A stretch of DNA of 5,756 bases from Chitinophagaceae bacterium (GTDB taxonomy: Bacteria > Bacteroidota > Bacteroidia > Chitinophagales > Chitinophagaceae). The stretch is taken from the NCBI GenBank assembly GCA_003136915.1, contig PLEB01000098.1, positions 1 to 5,756 of the forward strand, read 5' to 3'. A program made the position numbers and the translations under genes. Under the pieces are notes generated by a model, which was not told the DNA's origin, made no database searches, and worked only from the letters and a program-made list of their open reading frames with translations. This document shows, in pieces, positions 5,346 through 5,756 of the stretch; the first letter of the stretch is position 1; the number at the start of each line of letters is the position of its first letter.

Positions 5346-5756
5346 TCAAATCCGTATATTCACAGACAGCATAAAGTTCGTTCCGGCCTGCGGAAACAGG
5401 AAGTTTTCATTCACCAGCTGGCCGCCAGAAATATATCCGTATGTATATCCGTTGGCTTCATATTTTTTATTGAAGAGATTATTCAATTGAAATGCAATAT
5501 TCATTTCCCGGATCGACTTGATTTTTGGAGAATAGATCACGCGTAATTGCTGCACATAATAATCATTGATCTTTCTCTGGCTGCTTTCTGTATTATCGAG
5601 GTATGCAATTCCTGAATATTTTGCCGGTAAGTCGATTTCAACTTGCGCAACAGGATAAAAGCTCAGGGTCGCTCCTGCAATAAGGTCCGGCGATAACGCT
5701 ATATCGCTCTGCTTATAAGTAAAGCTTTTTTGACTCCCGTTATCGTAATCATCAAT
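5346..5756 (-). CDS. TonB-dependent outer-membrane receptor, C-terminal part only
   Basis: The minus strand is open from the right edge to a TGA at 5348-5346, giving 136 residues with the start beyond the window. The fragment is the end of a TonB-dependent receptor beta-barrel. It shows alternating hydrophobic/polar strands, the characteristic LNNLFNKKYEANGYTYGY segment, and a final strand FMLSVNIRI that finishes the barrel. Such receptors import iron chelates, cobalamin, sugars or other nutrients across the outer membrane using TonB energy. The LxNLFNKKY motif is common to siderophore/cobalamin-type receptors, but the plug and ligand-binding parts are outside the window, so no substrate can be given. 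A GTG at 5555-5553 is internal and not a real start, because the frame continues with receptor-like sequence. It converges on the rhodanese gene with a 10-nt gap. Confidence 0.88.
   Translation of the reverse strand: MDDYDNGSQKSFTYKQSDIALSPDLIAGATLSFYPVAQVEIDLPAKYSGIAYLDNTESSQRKINDYYVQQLRVIYSPKIKSIREMNIAFQLNNLFNKKYEANGYTYGYISGGQLVNENFLFPQAGTNFMLSVNIRI

Noticed and set aside
1..5756. A defence, mobile or otherwise novel multi-gene system
   Set aside because: All complete genes fall in familiar housekeeping or metabolic families. I saw no transposase, integrase, tRNA, direct-repeat array or nuclease/helicase domain, and no sharp change in base composition by eye.

Overview
The window looks like ordinary chromosomal DNA from a member of the Bacteroidota, most likely of the Chitinophagales/Sphingobacteriales kind. 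Four things point there. Promoter-like sites match the Bacteroidota -7 consensus TAnnTTTG. Gene starts lack Shine-Dalgarno sequences and are preceded by A-rich leaders. The right edge holds a TonB-dependent receptor. The proteins resemble Bacteroidota versions of their families, such as the two-PDZ DegQ protease with the ending GIYPGYDGAF and the orphan three-PASTA membrane protein next to ddl. The genus assignment is inference.

Layout, left to right. Positions 1-46 carry a probable minus-strand promoter for a gene beyond the left edge. A periplasmic HtrA/DegQ-type serine protease (minus, 47-1546) follows, with a leader of about 135 nt and a well-formed promoter near 1689-1718. Next is a LuxC-family acyl-CoA reductase (minus, 1729-2724). 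A 57-bp divergent gap (2725-2781) separates it from a plus-strand cluster: a 2[4Fe-4S] ferredoxin (2782-3129), D-alanine--D-alanine ligase (3156-4154), a membrane-anchored three-PASTA protein (4190-4999) and a single-domain rhodanese (5027-5335). Gaps of 26, 35 and 27 nt and only one good plus-strand promoter (2734-2741) suggest one operon. A TonB-dependent receptor, of which only the C-terminal 136 residues are visible, converges from the right edge (5346-5756), 10 nt from the rhodanese stop.

Functional themes. Ddl makes the D-Ala-D-Ala dipeptide of peptidoglycan in the cytoplasm, and the PASTA protein probably contacts the cell wall on the periplasmic side. DegQ handles misfolded envelope proteins, and the TonB-dependent receptor is an outer-membrane importer. 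The acyl-CoA reductase and ferredoxin sit head to head and may be redox partners, but the sequence does not prove this. All six complete genes appear intact with their key residues present. I see no mobile element, RNA gene, CRISPR array or defence system, and nothing I would call a new system. The points most worth a second look are the near-palindromic promoter of degQ, the LuxC-like/ferredoxin pair and the ddl-PASTA pairing.
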